Origin: Odontesthes bonariensis
Taxonomy: Eukaryota; Chordata; Actinopteri; Atheriniformes; Atherinopsidae
NCBI RefSeq assembly: GCF_027942865.1
Contig: NC_134510.1
Coordinates: 5,800,001 to 5,864,000, forward strand
Reading direction: 5' to 3'
DNA length: 64,000 nucleotides
The position numbers and the translations under genes are program-made. This document shows, piece after piece, positions 45,163 through 56,986 of this stretch (the first letter of the stretch is position 1; every line of letters starts with the position of its first letter). Below the pieces are notes generated by a model. That model did no database searches, had not been told where the DNA came from, and saw only the letters and a list, made by a program, of their open reading frames with translations.

Positions 45163-46272
45163 CTGTGAGAAAGACAGCACCACATAGGAAACAGGAAAGA
45201 GGGAGAGAAGTGAGTATGATTATGAGTCAGCGAGCATCAACAAGCATCAGATTAAATAGCACTGCAATAGTAAAGTGCATCACAAGTTCACAGGTATCAA
45301 AGGACTCGATGCAAAGCAAGCGATTTATTCTACTCCTGTTTTTTATTTCATGTTGCTTGTCCAAGTGTTGATTTATTTGAAATCACACATTAATGGAAAA
45401 TAACACAGTAAAGTTGCACAAGTATATCGTCAGTAAGATTTGATGAGAATACTCTGAGAAGTCTATGATCACTTCAGATATTTGTCTTGTCCTGTCATCT
45501 AAACCTCAATATTTCTAAAATATCTATGGACTCCTAAGAGACAGATACAGTGTTATTAACTTGTATGCAAATAATGACGGATAATCCTGTTGCAGCGCCA
45601 GTACAAACTAGTACAGAACCAGTTACAGCCATTCCAGAGTAAGTATAGTCAAATAAAAACAACACTGCTTGCTAAAAGAGAATACATCAATACATTAGTG
45701 GAGACACCAGCTTTCGCTAGAGATTGTTAACTCAATTAACTCTTCTGTGATGACATGATCCATTTCTTAATTTCTAACATTTCTATCAAGTTCCACACAT
45801 TTCTTTTGTGGAGAGTTATTATCAGAGGGAACCCTTTTCAATTAGTGACTGTGGCTCTAATAACCAACCTCCACTGACAAGAGGGTCTGGGTGAAGGGAA
45901 CTTTGAACAAACCTGGGGGAGAGAGGAATGGAATCGGGGCAATTGAAATAGAGAGTCAGATGAAAAGAAAGAATGGAATCAAAATGTTTAAAAAGAAAGG
46001 AGACAGAGATAAGAGAGTAGAGTCCAGAAAGGAGAGAAGAATAATGAGCCATGTAGATAAAAAGAGCAAGGAAAGAAAGCTGGAGACTGAAAGGAACAGA
46101 ACAAAGTGAGAAAGAGAAAGTGGAGGCAGACAGATAGAAAGACGATGGGGGGGGGGAGACTGATAGAAGAAGCAGAGCGCAACAGAGCAGGGCAGCTCTC
46201 AGACGGCTGTCTAGACAGTGTCAGGGGAGGTGTTGTTGATTAATGACGCACCAAAAACAACCATCCACCCTG

Positions 46273-46273
<1 letters not shown>

Positions 46274-46315
<42 letters not shown>
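46274..46315. repeat. (CA)n microsatellite
   Basis: This is a perfect CA tract in the ldlrad4 intron. Confidence 0.98.
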
Positions 46316-46316
<1 letters not shown>

Positions 46317-46515
46317 TAAGCTAGCATCCCTGCATCTACCAGCAACCCACACTCACTGGCTTGCATCTCCCTCTGTGTTTGTCTCTGCATGGCCTTTTCC
46401 TCTTTCTGTCATTCCCTCTGAGTGCTTCAGCACAACACTGTTTTTACCTCCCTTCACCGTCTTTGTTGCTTTCTTTCGTCATTCCTATGCCTCATGTCTT
46501 TTTTTGTTAATCTTA

Positions 46516-47230
46516 GGTGCTGTTTACACATACCCGGGTATTTTGATAAACGCATATTTTCTAACCTTCGTTTGCAAAAAAAACTAGGTGCACACAGCCC
46601 CGTTAAAAAAAAAAAAAACACGTCTACATTGATCCGCATAAATACGCTATCAAGAGCTGTTAAATTACGCCAAGCCTGACGGTGGCAGTGTTAGAACAAT
46701 GAGAATTCCACACAAGCCAATCAGAAGCCTAATAGAGAACCGCTGACAGGAAGAACTTCCGGATCCTTTTCAAGAAGAAAATATGGCACCAGGCTCATGT
46801 GTGTGGACTGATAGCGAGACTGAGCTACTTTTACACGTTGCGCTGGACTATAAAACTGCTAAAGCCGTGAAAAATGTCTTTGTTGTTCAATACATTGTAT
46901 GACTGTAATTTTCAAAATCACACAAGCGAGTATAGCTCTCAACAACAGAAATGTTTTCACGCTAGCATCCTGCCAACATGGCGGATAGGGGCGGGGCTCT
47001 GTACTATGACGATAACTCCTCATTCCATTCCCAAAACTCCGTTTTTGTCTCTTTCAACCAGTTTACACACAAACGCTAAACTGAGTTTTTAAAAAATCTC
47101 CACTTTTGCCGGAGTTTTTTTTTAAGCTTCGTTTTCGGAGGAAAAAACTCTGTTTGTGTATAAACGAAAGGCACAAACGAAGGGAAAGGTCTTCGTTTAT
47201 CAAAATACCCGGGTATGTGTAAACAGCACC
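46516..47230 (+). mobile_element. MITE with 37-bp perfect inverted repeats and TTA target site
   Basis: The first 37 bases (46516-46552, starting GGTGCTGTTTACACATACC) are exactly complementary to the last 37 (47194-47230). Both sides are flanked by TTA (46513-46515 and 47231-47233), the target choice of PIF/Harbinger-type elements. Inside, a start codon at 46782 opens MAPGSCVWTDSETELLLHVA and LDYKTAKAVKNVF. This is a Myb/SANT-like beginning found in such elements, and it runs out after about 33 residues. No transposase is present. Confidence 0.88.
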
Positions 47231-47984
47231 TTATTCTCCTTTGGTTTTGTGAGGCTTTTATCTAGCAGGTCTTTCCAAATGAAAGCGCGTGTGCTTGTTT
47301 CCGTGCAGCCAGACTTTTTACACTGCCTCAACTTTTTAATGCAAATATACAACTGGTTTGCGTATTCGAATGTTCTTTGCATTCCAATCAATACAAAAGG
47401 TCTTCCATGAGGGAAGGAAGCATTAAGTAAACCCACTACCAGCTAAAGGGATTACGCTGGTGATGGTTTGTAGTTCTCCATCTGTGATTCTTAAAGAACA
47501 TGCCAAATTTGATTTTAGTTTGAGTTTAGTGCTAGCTATACCCAGTGCAACATATGAACTCCAATTCCTGACGTATCGATAATTTACAAGCAGCTTAAAA
47601 GCATATGTCAGGCTCATGGTGCCCTGACTGTATTTATTTAATCACAATTACAGGGCAGATAACTGAGACAAATAAACAAAGGAGAGCTGAGAAGACGCAA
47701 ATATGTCTTCAATAAAGGCACAACTAACGCATGTAGATCACACAACAGAGATACCAAATTGGATTCAGGTCTTCTTTCAAACAATTTCATGCAGAAGAAG
47801 CTTTTTTCAGATACGAGATATAAAAAATATCAATAGCTTCACCAATCCATTAAATTGATGTCAATCGGTCTTGAAGACCACGCGTGCAAATCAAACACTG
47901 CACCAACGTTTTCAAGTGTGTGTCTGAAAGGGGCTTTAGATACCATCTTCATAAACTGCATTTTCTGTTTATGCATTTAGCACT

Positions 47985-48128
47985 GTTCTGTTTATGCCTT
48001 TAGCAGATGCTTTTATCCAAAGCGACTTAGGTAGGGTAAGGAGGTCTTACCTAAGGACCCCTACTGGAGGTAATACAGGGGATTTGAACCCAGGTCACCT
48101 ACATGAAATCTTACCACTACACTATTCA
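47985..48128 (-). mobile_element. tRNA-derived SINE, minus strand
   Basis: On the minus strand TAGTGTAGTGGTAAG (A box) and GACCTGGGTTCAAATCCCC (B box) form a tRNA-like head. It is followed by AAGTCGCTTTGGATAAAAGC, the body and tail of a SINE family very common in fish. Confidence 0.8.
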
Positions 48129-48247
48129 GCCTATCCAGTCTTTTCACTTCCACTGAATGTCAAACTTTTCAACGTGCTATGAATTTTTTCCGTAAAATAT
48201 AGCTTGAGAAACTTCAACAACAGAGGAAATTCCACGAAGTGAAAAGT

Positions 48248-48890
48248 TTAAAGGCTGAGTTATACTTCTTTTAACTGCCCTTGCGCTTGCGTCTTGCGCG
48301 TATGTTAATGGCTCGAGACGTTTATACTTCATTTTGCTTTGTCGGCGCTTGCGTGTGCTGCGTGGCGATTCACCGCCAGGACAGTAGGTGGAGTAGCGGG
48401 TTTTTTCAATGACAAGCCTACTATGATGAAAGCAAATTCACCGCCAGGACCTCTTCGAGTGGATTCATGCTTCTTCTTCTTGTAAATAGCCGGTATTTTG
48501 TCAGATTTTCAACACCTTGGGGGTCTAAATTACTACTTTCTCGCCTGAAAATGTTTCAAATGTTGCTAAAGTTATATTTTTACAGAGTTTATAGCTTAAG
48601 GGAAATCAGCTTTTCAGGCTGGCTGATTTGGGCTCGGGCAGGAGTGAAGTGCACTGTGTGTAAACGCTCTGCATACTGTCAGATCGATGAAGTAGTAGGC
48701 GGTTTCGACCACAGCCAGTGGCTTGCGCTTGCGTCTTGCGTGAAGTTTAGAAAATTGAGGTGACACACGCAAGCACGCAAGGGGGAGCTTGCAACCGCGC
48801 AAGGGCTTGCGTTGCGGCTTGCGTCTTGCGTTGCGTCTTGCGTTGCGTCTTGCGTTGCGTCTTGCGTTACCGACTATAAACCAGGCTTAA
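48248..48890 (+). mobile_element. TTGCG-rich non-autonomous element, copy 1
   Basis: It begins near TTAAAGGCTGAGTTATACTTC and ends GACTATAAACCAGGCTTAA. A second copy lies inverted at 55934-56541. TTAA-like bases at both ends suggest a TTAA-targeting superfamily. The interior carries GCGCTTGCGTCTTGCG-type motifs and, at 48821-48868, four exact 12-bp units GCGTCTTGCGTT. The open frame at 48467-48763 is shared with the other copy but has no known domain. Confidence 0.75.
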
Positions 48891-49020
48891 GGCATGCAAT
48901 ACAAAAACACTGGAGTTGGGACGGACTGAATAGTAATGCTGCTGGAGGCTGTGGTATTTGTTAACAAACAGTAATTAAAATTAAAATGGAGAATGCTCCA
49001 TGTGGTTGCACTAGACACTT

Positions 49021-50757
49021 AGTTCAGACTGCAGGCCTTGATGCTCAATTCCGATTTTTTTGTGAGGTCGGATTTTTTTGTGAGGTCGTTCACATTGCAA
49101 TTAAATGCGACCTGTGTGTGGCCTGCTGTGTGAACGGCTTACCGCCCCATACTATCCCGCATGCGCAGAAGAGCGTACGATGACGTCATACGTCATGAGC
49201 GTGCCCAGTGTTTGCGGAAGTAAACATGGATGGTAAGAGTAGGAATGCATATTGAGAATGAGGAGTCACGTGAGCCGGTTGGCCATGTTGGCAGGAGACG
49301 CTATTGGTTGCCAGAGGCAACGCCATCAGAATTTAAAGCTGCAGTCTGCAACTCTTTTTCAAGCATAATGCCTGGAACTGTCCGGGGATTCTGAAAGTAG
49401 TACATTAAATACCCCAATACATAAAAAAATGAGTTCTCTAGGTCCCCTATATGTCCCTCTAGGTCCCTCCAAAGCCAGCAGGTTTGTTTACAAAATTGCA
49501 GACCGGACCAGTAAAAGGTAACCAATCAGGTTACGAGCTGGGCTCTGCTGCCTGTCAATCACCGATTGTGCACGCGCGATACAAGGTAGGCTCGTCCCTA
49601 CGCTTATTTATCTAGACTATTGAACTTCATTACGGGCTAGTCTACTTACTGTGTCTTCCATGATCGCAAATGACAGGTGAGTTGATGAATGAGGAGTCGT
49701 GTACGTGCATCTGGCGTGCACGTAGACGTGCACGAGTTCTCATGTGTTTTGATGGGGCGGGACAGGAAGTTGAATAACTTTTTATTTTTGGGTTAAAAAA
49801 TAAGCATTTCTTGCATTTTGCGACTACGGAGGTCACCGTTTTCAACTTCAAGCGTTCTGATAGATCATGTAAACTCTTAAAATGCCAAAAATTAGGACTT
49901 TATGTATGACAACAACAAATCCTGCAGAATGCAGCTTTAACGGAGGCGCACCAATATATTCCAGATATCTTTAAATTTCCCGCATTTATCATTTCGGCAG
50001 GACAGAGACGAATACAATAAAAAAAAAGAAAGAAAGCAATGCAGAAAGATAAGGCGAAAGAAAAGGGACCTTACAGGGACAAGCTTATTACAAGCGCAAA
50101 GCAGCAGTAATTGGAGAAGCTCTCGAGTATCCAAAATATTGATCCTTACGAGCTCCCTGCAGCAGAATGGCACAGAGACCTGGACCAGTTACCTCCGTGC
50201 ACATATATGGACATAGTAAATTATCTTGTCTTTGGTGTAAGTTACTACACTATGCAGGAGTTTAAAAGCCACAAATCTTTAGAATCTTACAAGACTTTCT
50301 GCTGTGGCTGGGTGCAGGACTTGGCCATCTACAAGCGATTTTAAAGTTGTTGTCCAGCCGGAGCCAGCACATTAATCACGGCAGAATTTTAAAGAGGATA
50401 TTAAAAAGAAAAAGAGCTAGGATTTTGGCCCTGGCCTTTTGAGGGGCAGTGGCATCGTCTATCCAAAGACACGTTTGGGTGCGTCGTCGTAACCAGGAGT
50501 GGTGGGACTGTGATGTGAGCGGCTTTTCAGACGCATAGGTCGGATAAATGCGCCCTGGCCGTTCAGACTGCAGTCGCATGGCAAAAGATCAGATACGTAT
50601 CGGAATTAGGACCACATATCCAAGTGGCCTGGATCGGATTTGAAAAAATCCGATCTGTGCTGTTCAGACTGTCATGAAAAGATCAGATACAGGTCGCATA
50701 GGGCCAAAAAAAAATCGGATTTGGGTCACTTCAGTGTGCTGTCTGAACGTAGCCTTA
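49021..50757 (+). mobile_element. DNA element with a fragment of a multi-copy fish protein
   Basis: The left side starts TTCAGACTGCAGG with CAATTCCGATTTTTTTG. The right side is the complement-like AAAATCGGATTTGGG and TGTCTGAACGTAGCC, so terminal inverted repeats are likely although the outer bases at left are lost. Inside, 50111-50344 encodes LPAAEWHRDLDQLPPCTYMD and IVNYLVFGVSYYT plus YKTFCCGWVQDL. This resembles the N-terminus of fish proteins with SWIM/YqaJ-like domains that occur in many copies. Only this fragment is present. A TTAA MITE is nested at 49333-49940. Confidence 0.6.
49333..49940. mobile_element. nested TTAA-flanked MITE
   Basis: TTAA-AGCTGCAGTCTGCA at the left and the near complement TGCAGAATGCAGCT-TTAA at the right give an imperfect inverted repeat of about 14 bp. 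TTAA on both sides fits piggyBac- or Kolobok-type target duplication. There is no coding content. Confidence 0.75.
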
Positions 50758-52305
50758 GATATGCTTATGCCACCTGTAACGCTATTATTAACTTGTGTTG
50801 AATTCAGATGGTTATCTGCATTCCATCAAAATTGTGCCCAAAAATTTCAATGTACTAAAAGTTTTGTTACTTCTTTACCTTTTACAGGGACTAAAAAAAT
50901 AATAAAAAAGTGATCACTTGTGTTGTAGCAACACTCTCTGAGGCCTAAAAGGCATTTTCCTAACAGACCACCAACATAAGAGCTGATAACTTCAAATTAA
51001 GTGAGGGCAGTTTATACTTTGTTGTGTATTATTTAACCCATGAAAGTGTCTATGTTCATCAAAAATTAATTCAAAGTGACTGGGCATTATCTTTGAGTGT
51101 GTCTGTTCCAGTAACACATCGACACTGGGCTGTGGTTCTAACACCGGTCAGTCCGGCAGTGGTCTTACCTCTGAGGCAGCTTGTCGAGAGCCACTGTCTG
51201 AGGGCCACAGACACCCATCCTACGCATCAAGACAGAGACAAACAAAGGAGGGTAAGACAGAGGTTGAAAATTAAATATTTAACATGAAACTGCATTTGAT
51301 CCATGTTATATTTATTGCTATCGATTTCAAGCAATGTTGCTGATTTGCTACTTGTTGTCTTAAAGGTTTTTGATGCAAGACCCATAAAGAAGAGAGTATG
51401 AAAAAAAGAAGGTAAAAAAGACTAACATCTTAATGAAGACACAAAAGATGAAACAGCTTATGACTTCAAAATTAATGCACCTTGTTTGGGTGCAAGGATT
51501 ACAAATCTTTGAAAGACACATGATGAAAGCTACAAGAAAGAAACAAACAAAAAAAAAAATCACCAAGTAACTGCAGTTTTCTTTTGTCTACATTAAAATA
51601 AAATGTACGGATTTACATGCAAATTTTCAGATTAATAGACAAATTATATTGTCTATGTGTCTTTTAGTGTCAAAGGCTAATGGCTATTTATCCAAATTGC
51701 CCCATCTGTGCTACAAGTTGGCTTGTTGCATGTCATGAAGTTATCAATTGATCCATAATTTTGCATTATATTTTTTATGTGAGCATATTTCATTGGATGA
51801 AGTTTCGCACTGTATGTATGTGAAAGTGTGCGTGTGTGTTTGTGCCAGAATTTTGACATGTCAGTATGTTGCCACAGCCACTGCTGTCTAGACAGTGCTG
51901 TTGTGAATTAAACATCAAGGCCTGACAGAGACTGGCTCCGAGGAAACCAATTCAGCAAGTTCACCTAACAGACGGAAGCGAAGCTGTTACCTCTGTGAAA
52001 CTGGGACAACAAACTAACCAAGATAAAAAAGATTAATTTAGCTCAACATAGCTTTGCCGGGAACATACTGGTAAGCTATGTTTGCCCTGTTTCACAAATA
52101 CAGAAATGTACTGTCAAAATGACTAGGCAGGGACATTCAGTGAGAACAGATGAACAGAAAGACACGCAGGGAGAGCTTCACTCACTATTAGTTTGGATCA
52201 AAATGTTACTGGCATGGATGGTGAGTGAACAGCACTGCCAAATCAACTAACCCCCCCCCCCTCCAACATCATCTCATTTATTGCACAAAGAAAGATGCTA
52301 CTGAC

Positions 52306-52460
52306 CTGCTGGAGGGCATGGTCGTGCCTGCGGGCCTGGCTCTGTCGTGTTATGAAGGACCAGGTGGAGAGCTTGTAGTGGTTGAGAAGGCATATGATCA
52401 CCACCACCATCACTGTCATCACCACGATGATGATGATGATCTGAACAAACTCCAGTTCAG
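52306..52460 (-). CDS. ldlrad4: ldlrad4 transmembrane exon
   Basis: This 155-bp exon has acceptor GTTTGTGCAG and donor GTCAGT. It begins in phase 2 and ends in phase 0, which joins the last exon in frame. It encodes ELEFVQ, a hydrophobic helix ([19 protein letters not shown]) and the cytoplasmic start [19 protein letters not shown], very close to mammalian LDLRAD4. The basic ARRH after the helix fits a cytoplasmic C-terminus. The extracellular LDL-receptor class A exon upstream was not found up to 64000, so the intron is at least 11.5 kb. Confidence 0.93.
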
Positions 52461-52955
52461 CTGCACAAACGTATAAAAGGAGAAAAGAGGAATAGTGTCA
52501 AACATTTATGAGGGATTCACATTTAAATCACTGAAGAAAAGGGTTTCAGAAGCCTGACTTTAAGGCCAGCTGTAGGGTATATAAAGGTCAGGTTTGACGG
52601 AAAGATTTATAGTAGAGCTACAAACTCATGATTATTATCAATTCATGTGTAGATTGTTGTCTGGAATAACTGATGAATAAGTTTGTCAATTAAAATTAAA
52701 TAAAGGGGGAAAAAAAATTATGCAACAATTTTGAAATGGAAAAAAAATATGTTTGATTCAGCCTGATAGTCAGATTTTTTGTCCAATCAATGGTCTAAAA
52801 CTCATTGATATTCTGTTTGATTTAATAGAAATAAATATCTTTGTGAATACTTGCTAACTCTGACAAGTTGTTGGAATATGTGTACACCAGCAGGGGGCAG
52901 CACAGGTCAAACTCCAAGAAAATGAGTGAATATGTGATTTTTACAGTATACAGAT

Positions 52956-52957
<2 letters not shown>

Positions 52958-52998
<41 letters not shown>

Positions 52999-53012
52999 TG
53001 TGTGTGTGTGTC
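52958..53012. repeat. (GT)n microsatellite
   Basis: This is a GT tract with a single TC interruption, about 55 bp. Confidence 0.97.
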
Positions 53013-55933
53013 TCAGAAGATTCAAGAGGGTGAAGCTTAAAATCATAGTCTGCCCCAGTGGTGTCTGTCCCTGCGTACAGTGGGTTCTTTGTGATGATGT
53101 CGAATGACTGGTGTTTCTGTGACAAACACACTCACACACCAGTGCTGATGTGGGATGACCTTCCAGATCAGGGCACCACTGGGAGTGACAACGATTACTG
53201 CTTAACAGTGACATTCTCTTTCCTTTTGTTTATTGTTTCCACTCCTCTAATTTTCCCATCCCAGACTGTGTCTCCACTTGTCTGTGTTGTTCTGTCCATC
53301 TTTCCTATAACTCCAAACCTCCATCCTCGTTATTCTCACACAGAAGTCTTTTCTTGTAGTCTCCCAACCCTTCACACCTTTCATCAACTGTCTTGCTCTA
53401 TTTCTCTCACCCATAGTCATTGCTTCCTTGTATTTCTCTCTTTTTTGTTTTTTATTGTTTCCCACTTTTAGTTTATCTCCTTTCTCTCTCTGTGTCAGAC
53501 GTTCTTTTGTTGTGAGGTGTCAGTTTGTCCCGAGCAGTAATTGTCTTCACCTTGCCTTGTCTGGGCGCACAGTCTGACCTCTGATTCACACACTTACTCA
53601 CTGCTGGACATTCCTGCACACTGTGTGTTTTTAGTTTTTGTCTTTGTGTGCATGTCCAGCTCTGTAAGAACTATGACACAGTGTACACTCAGCAGTCTGA
53701 ACTATAAGGACTCAAATCTGGTAGATATTTTCTCTAAAAAAAAAAATCTGTAATTTCCTGAGTGCTTCTGCCACAGTCCAAGAGCCACAGGGGACAGGTG
53801 GGGTAGGACTGAGAGGAACAAAGCCAACTACACAACCCACAGTGAAGGAAGGGAGGGAAACTTAAGACTCTGAAACCAACTGACACTAACCAAAGAGTTT
53901 AGGAATATTGCAAACCAACAACAGGCAGACTTCTCTTTTATGTGACAAATCTTTTATGTGAAGATCCCAGTTCTGCGATCACAAGCGGAACAAAAAACGC
54001 AGAATTAAAATAATTCATAAGCGGTCAGCTCTGTAAGTTCTGGACAAACAATCCTGTTCCATTTAAAGGAAAAATAGTTGAATTATAAACGAGCAACCAT
54101 TTTCCATTTCCATCTCTTATTTAGGTAACTCTGAGCTGCCAGGGCTCCATCCATCATAAGGATCAATGTAAAAGAAAGTTGTAGCTATGCTGATGGCTCT
54201 CAGTGTCTGCACAGTTGTTCTAGAATGTTTAAATGCTACTAACTTTTGGAATTTAAACACCAAGTAAACTTGAGACTGATGCAAGATACTAAATATAATT
54301 TATGTCAATCCAGCTGCAGTTAAGGTTAATAACAACAAAACACAAATGGCAAATTGCTGCTATTGGGATGTTAAGCAATTATAATTTATATTCTGGGGAT
54401 CAAAAATGTATGTAGAAGATTTTAAAGTCATCTATCCGACAGCTGGAATTATTCTGCTATCAATGCACTCACATTGCTACTAAAACTATATAGCAAGTAC
54501 ATGAGAAACGGCACAATTCTCTGAAAAAATGGAAATATGTTGGAAAGAAGTTTAGTTGCTAAACTGTGTCTCATCTGAGGACTTCACCCTCTACCAAATT
54601 AAGTCAGCCGAGCCCTTCTGTAAGCTGGCTGGTTAAATATCACAAACTCCTTGCTGTTGTAAAAGATACACAAACCAGATGCCTAACTCAAAGATGAAGT
54701 ACTTCTGAAACACAAGCAGGGATGTTTTTACAGCTCTAGTTAATTTTTTCACAGTTTGAGCAAAATACAAATACGGCTGCTGTAGTTAACGGCTTGTTCG
54801 CTGAATGGCGAGGGGAAGGAACCAAGACGGGGAGCTGAGAAGGAAGGAAGGAAATGTGAAGCGAAGGAAGAGAAATTAAAAAAAGAACGAAGAGGCAGGG
54901 GAGAGTAGAGCCCGGTGATGCCTAAACCCACTGAAGTTCAGTGGCTACAGAGCCCAGTGCACAGCACGGGTTACCTCATATACCAGAGAACAGTGTGTGC
55001 TGGCAGTTTTCATTATCAGCACCAGTCTGGTGTTATTACAACAGTAATCCATTTGTCAAAACAATACCAGCCCAGCGTCTCCGACACCCTTTTTCTTAAA
55101 GCAGGCTGACTCATTTGTATTCCCCTTGTTTTTCTTTTCCCCTGTTGTGGTGAGGAGAGAGACCATTGAGTTTATTTTAATTGTGTAGATAGTGCTAATA
55201 TTTATGAAAAGCCCACTATGTTGTCTTTTACTTTTTATAAATCAAATCGGCACGTGAAATGTCAAATCATACCAACAGAATCCACCAGAACCAGAAAAAT
55301 CATCTAACAATGTCTTTTTGGTTTCAGTGGAGGGTATCAAATTCCACTTCCAAAGACGCTGGAAGGAAGACAGATCATGAATGTGATGATGTGCAACCAG
55401 TTCCTGTGCCAGAACATGAACTTGGCAATATGTGATTCTCAGTGCCACCAACACGGCTGTACTGAAAAGCACAGAGGTGTGATACCTGGCCCTATCAAAG
55501 ACAAACAGGAGCTGCAGCATTAGCTGGCTCCAATATCAAATGCCAATCTCTACAAAAACGCATGAACAGCACGGAGAGAAAGAGAGCACACACACAAACA
55601 CTGACCCAATAACAGCCCTTTGACCTGTGAGAGTATGTGAGTTAGAGAGCGAGGCCAGTGGGAGGTCAGACAGTTCAGCTGACCTGCCAGTGAAAAGAAG
55701 CTGTCAGACACACAGCAAACAACAAAAGCCAATATCAGGGCACAGCACTTTCTGAAGACAAAGTGACAAAAGTTTTGCAATGGTGAATTTATACACCTTA
55801 AAGAGTAAATTCACTTTATTCATATAAAAGTAATATCTCTTTTAAAGTGGTCATGGATTCTAGAAAATGATCCAGAATAAAGCCAAGGACTCAGTGTTGA
55901 ACATGTTAACTGTCTTTTCCCAACAATAGATAC

Positions 55934-56541
55934 TAAAGCCTGGTTTATAGTCGGTAACGCAAGACGCAAAGCAAGACGCAAGAAGAAACGCAAGCCCTTG
56001 CGCGGTTGCAAGCCCCCCATTGCGAGCTTGCGTGTGTCACCTCAATTTTCTAAACTTCACGCAAGAAAAGACGCAAGCCTACTACTTGAAAACGACATAC
56101 TCATCGATCTGACAGTATGCAGAGCGTTTACACACAGTGCACTTCACTCCTGCCCGAGCCCAAATCAGCCAGCCTGAAAAGCTGATTTCGCTTAAGCTAT
56201 AAACTCTGTAAATATATAACTTTAGCAACATTTGAAACATTTTCAGGCGAGAAAGTAGTCGTTTAGACCCCCAAGGTGTTGAAAATCTGACAAAATACCG
56301 GCTATTTACAAGAAGAAGAAGCATGAATCACTCGAAGAGGTCCTGGCGGTGAATTTCCTTTCATCATAGTAGGCTTGTCATTGAAAAAACCCGCTACTGC
56401 ACCTACTGTCCTGGCGGTGAATCGCCACGCAGCACACGCAAGCGCCGACAAAGCTAAATGAAGTATAAACGTCTCGAGCCATTAACATACGCGCAAGAAG
56501 AAAGCGCAAGGGCAGTTAAAAGAAGTATAACTCAGCCTTAA
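55934..56541 (-). mobile_element. TTGCG-rich non-autonomous element, copy 2 (inverted)
   Basis: The reverse complement of this stretch matches 48248-48890 over its length. Shared features are AAGCCTGGTTTATAGTCGG at one end, AAGTATAACTCAGCCTTAA at the other, and the same internal open frame (56324-56082). The 12-bp array of copy 1 is shorter here. Confidence 0.85.
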
Positions 56542-56759
56542 TACTGCCTATGGAACTGAGTTTGGAACAGAGAGAAAATGTGACTTAGTGTTTAAAATGG
56601 CAGCAGAATGTTAGCACACACACACACAAAAGGCTTAAGGCCAGAGTATACATGCAATTAATCTCTATAGTAAGTTGTGTTTAAAAGTAAAGCACAACAC
56701 ACACATACACTATTCTAGCAACCGTTTTTTGGAGTGCAGAGTTCTCCAGAACTTGCACT

Positions 56760-56882
56760 GAATACTACTGGATAGGCATTCATTCCTGCTCGTAGTGGGG
56801 GAAACTCACTTTGTGTTAAAAGCGCTTTGAGTGGTCAGTTAGACTAAAAAAGCGCTATACAAGTACAGTCCATTTACTTCTA
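56760..56882 (+). mobile_element. LINE/SINE 3'-tail fragment
   Basis: AAAGCGCTATACAAGTACAG followed by TCCATTTAC is the common 3' end of fish CR1/L2-group elements and dependent SINEs. Only this non-coding tail is present. Confidence 0.5.
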
Positions 56883-56986
56883 CAAATAACGAGGGTGTAC
56901 AGGCTTACTTTGTTCAGCCCAAAATGAAATCAGGCTATATATGGAGACTACACATTCAACTGGAGCCTCTAACATTGGGCCTCATG

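Larger units (their letters stand above)
45163..52305 (-). other. ldlrad4: ldlrad4 intron between transmembrane and last exon
   Basis: This 7.1-kb intron has donor GTCAGT and acceptor CTCACAG. The short alternative exon that some mammalian isoforms carry at this place was not recognised. It contains several mobile elements listed separately. Between them, 45163-46240 and 50760-52300 hold nothing recognisable. Confidence 0.8.
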
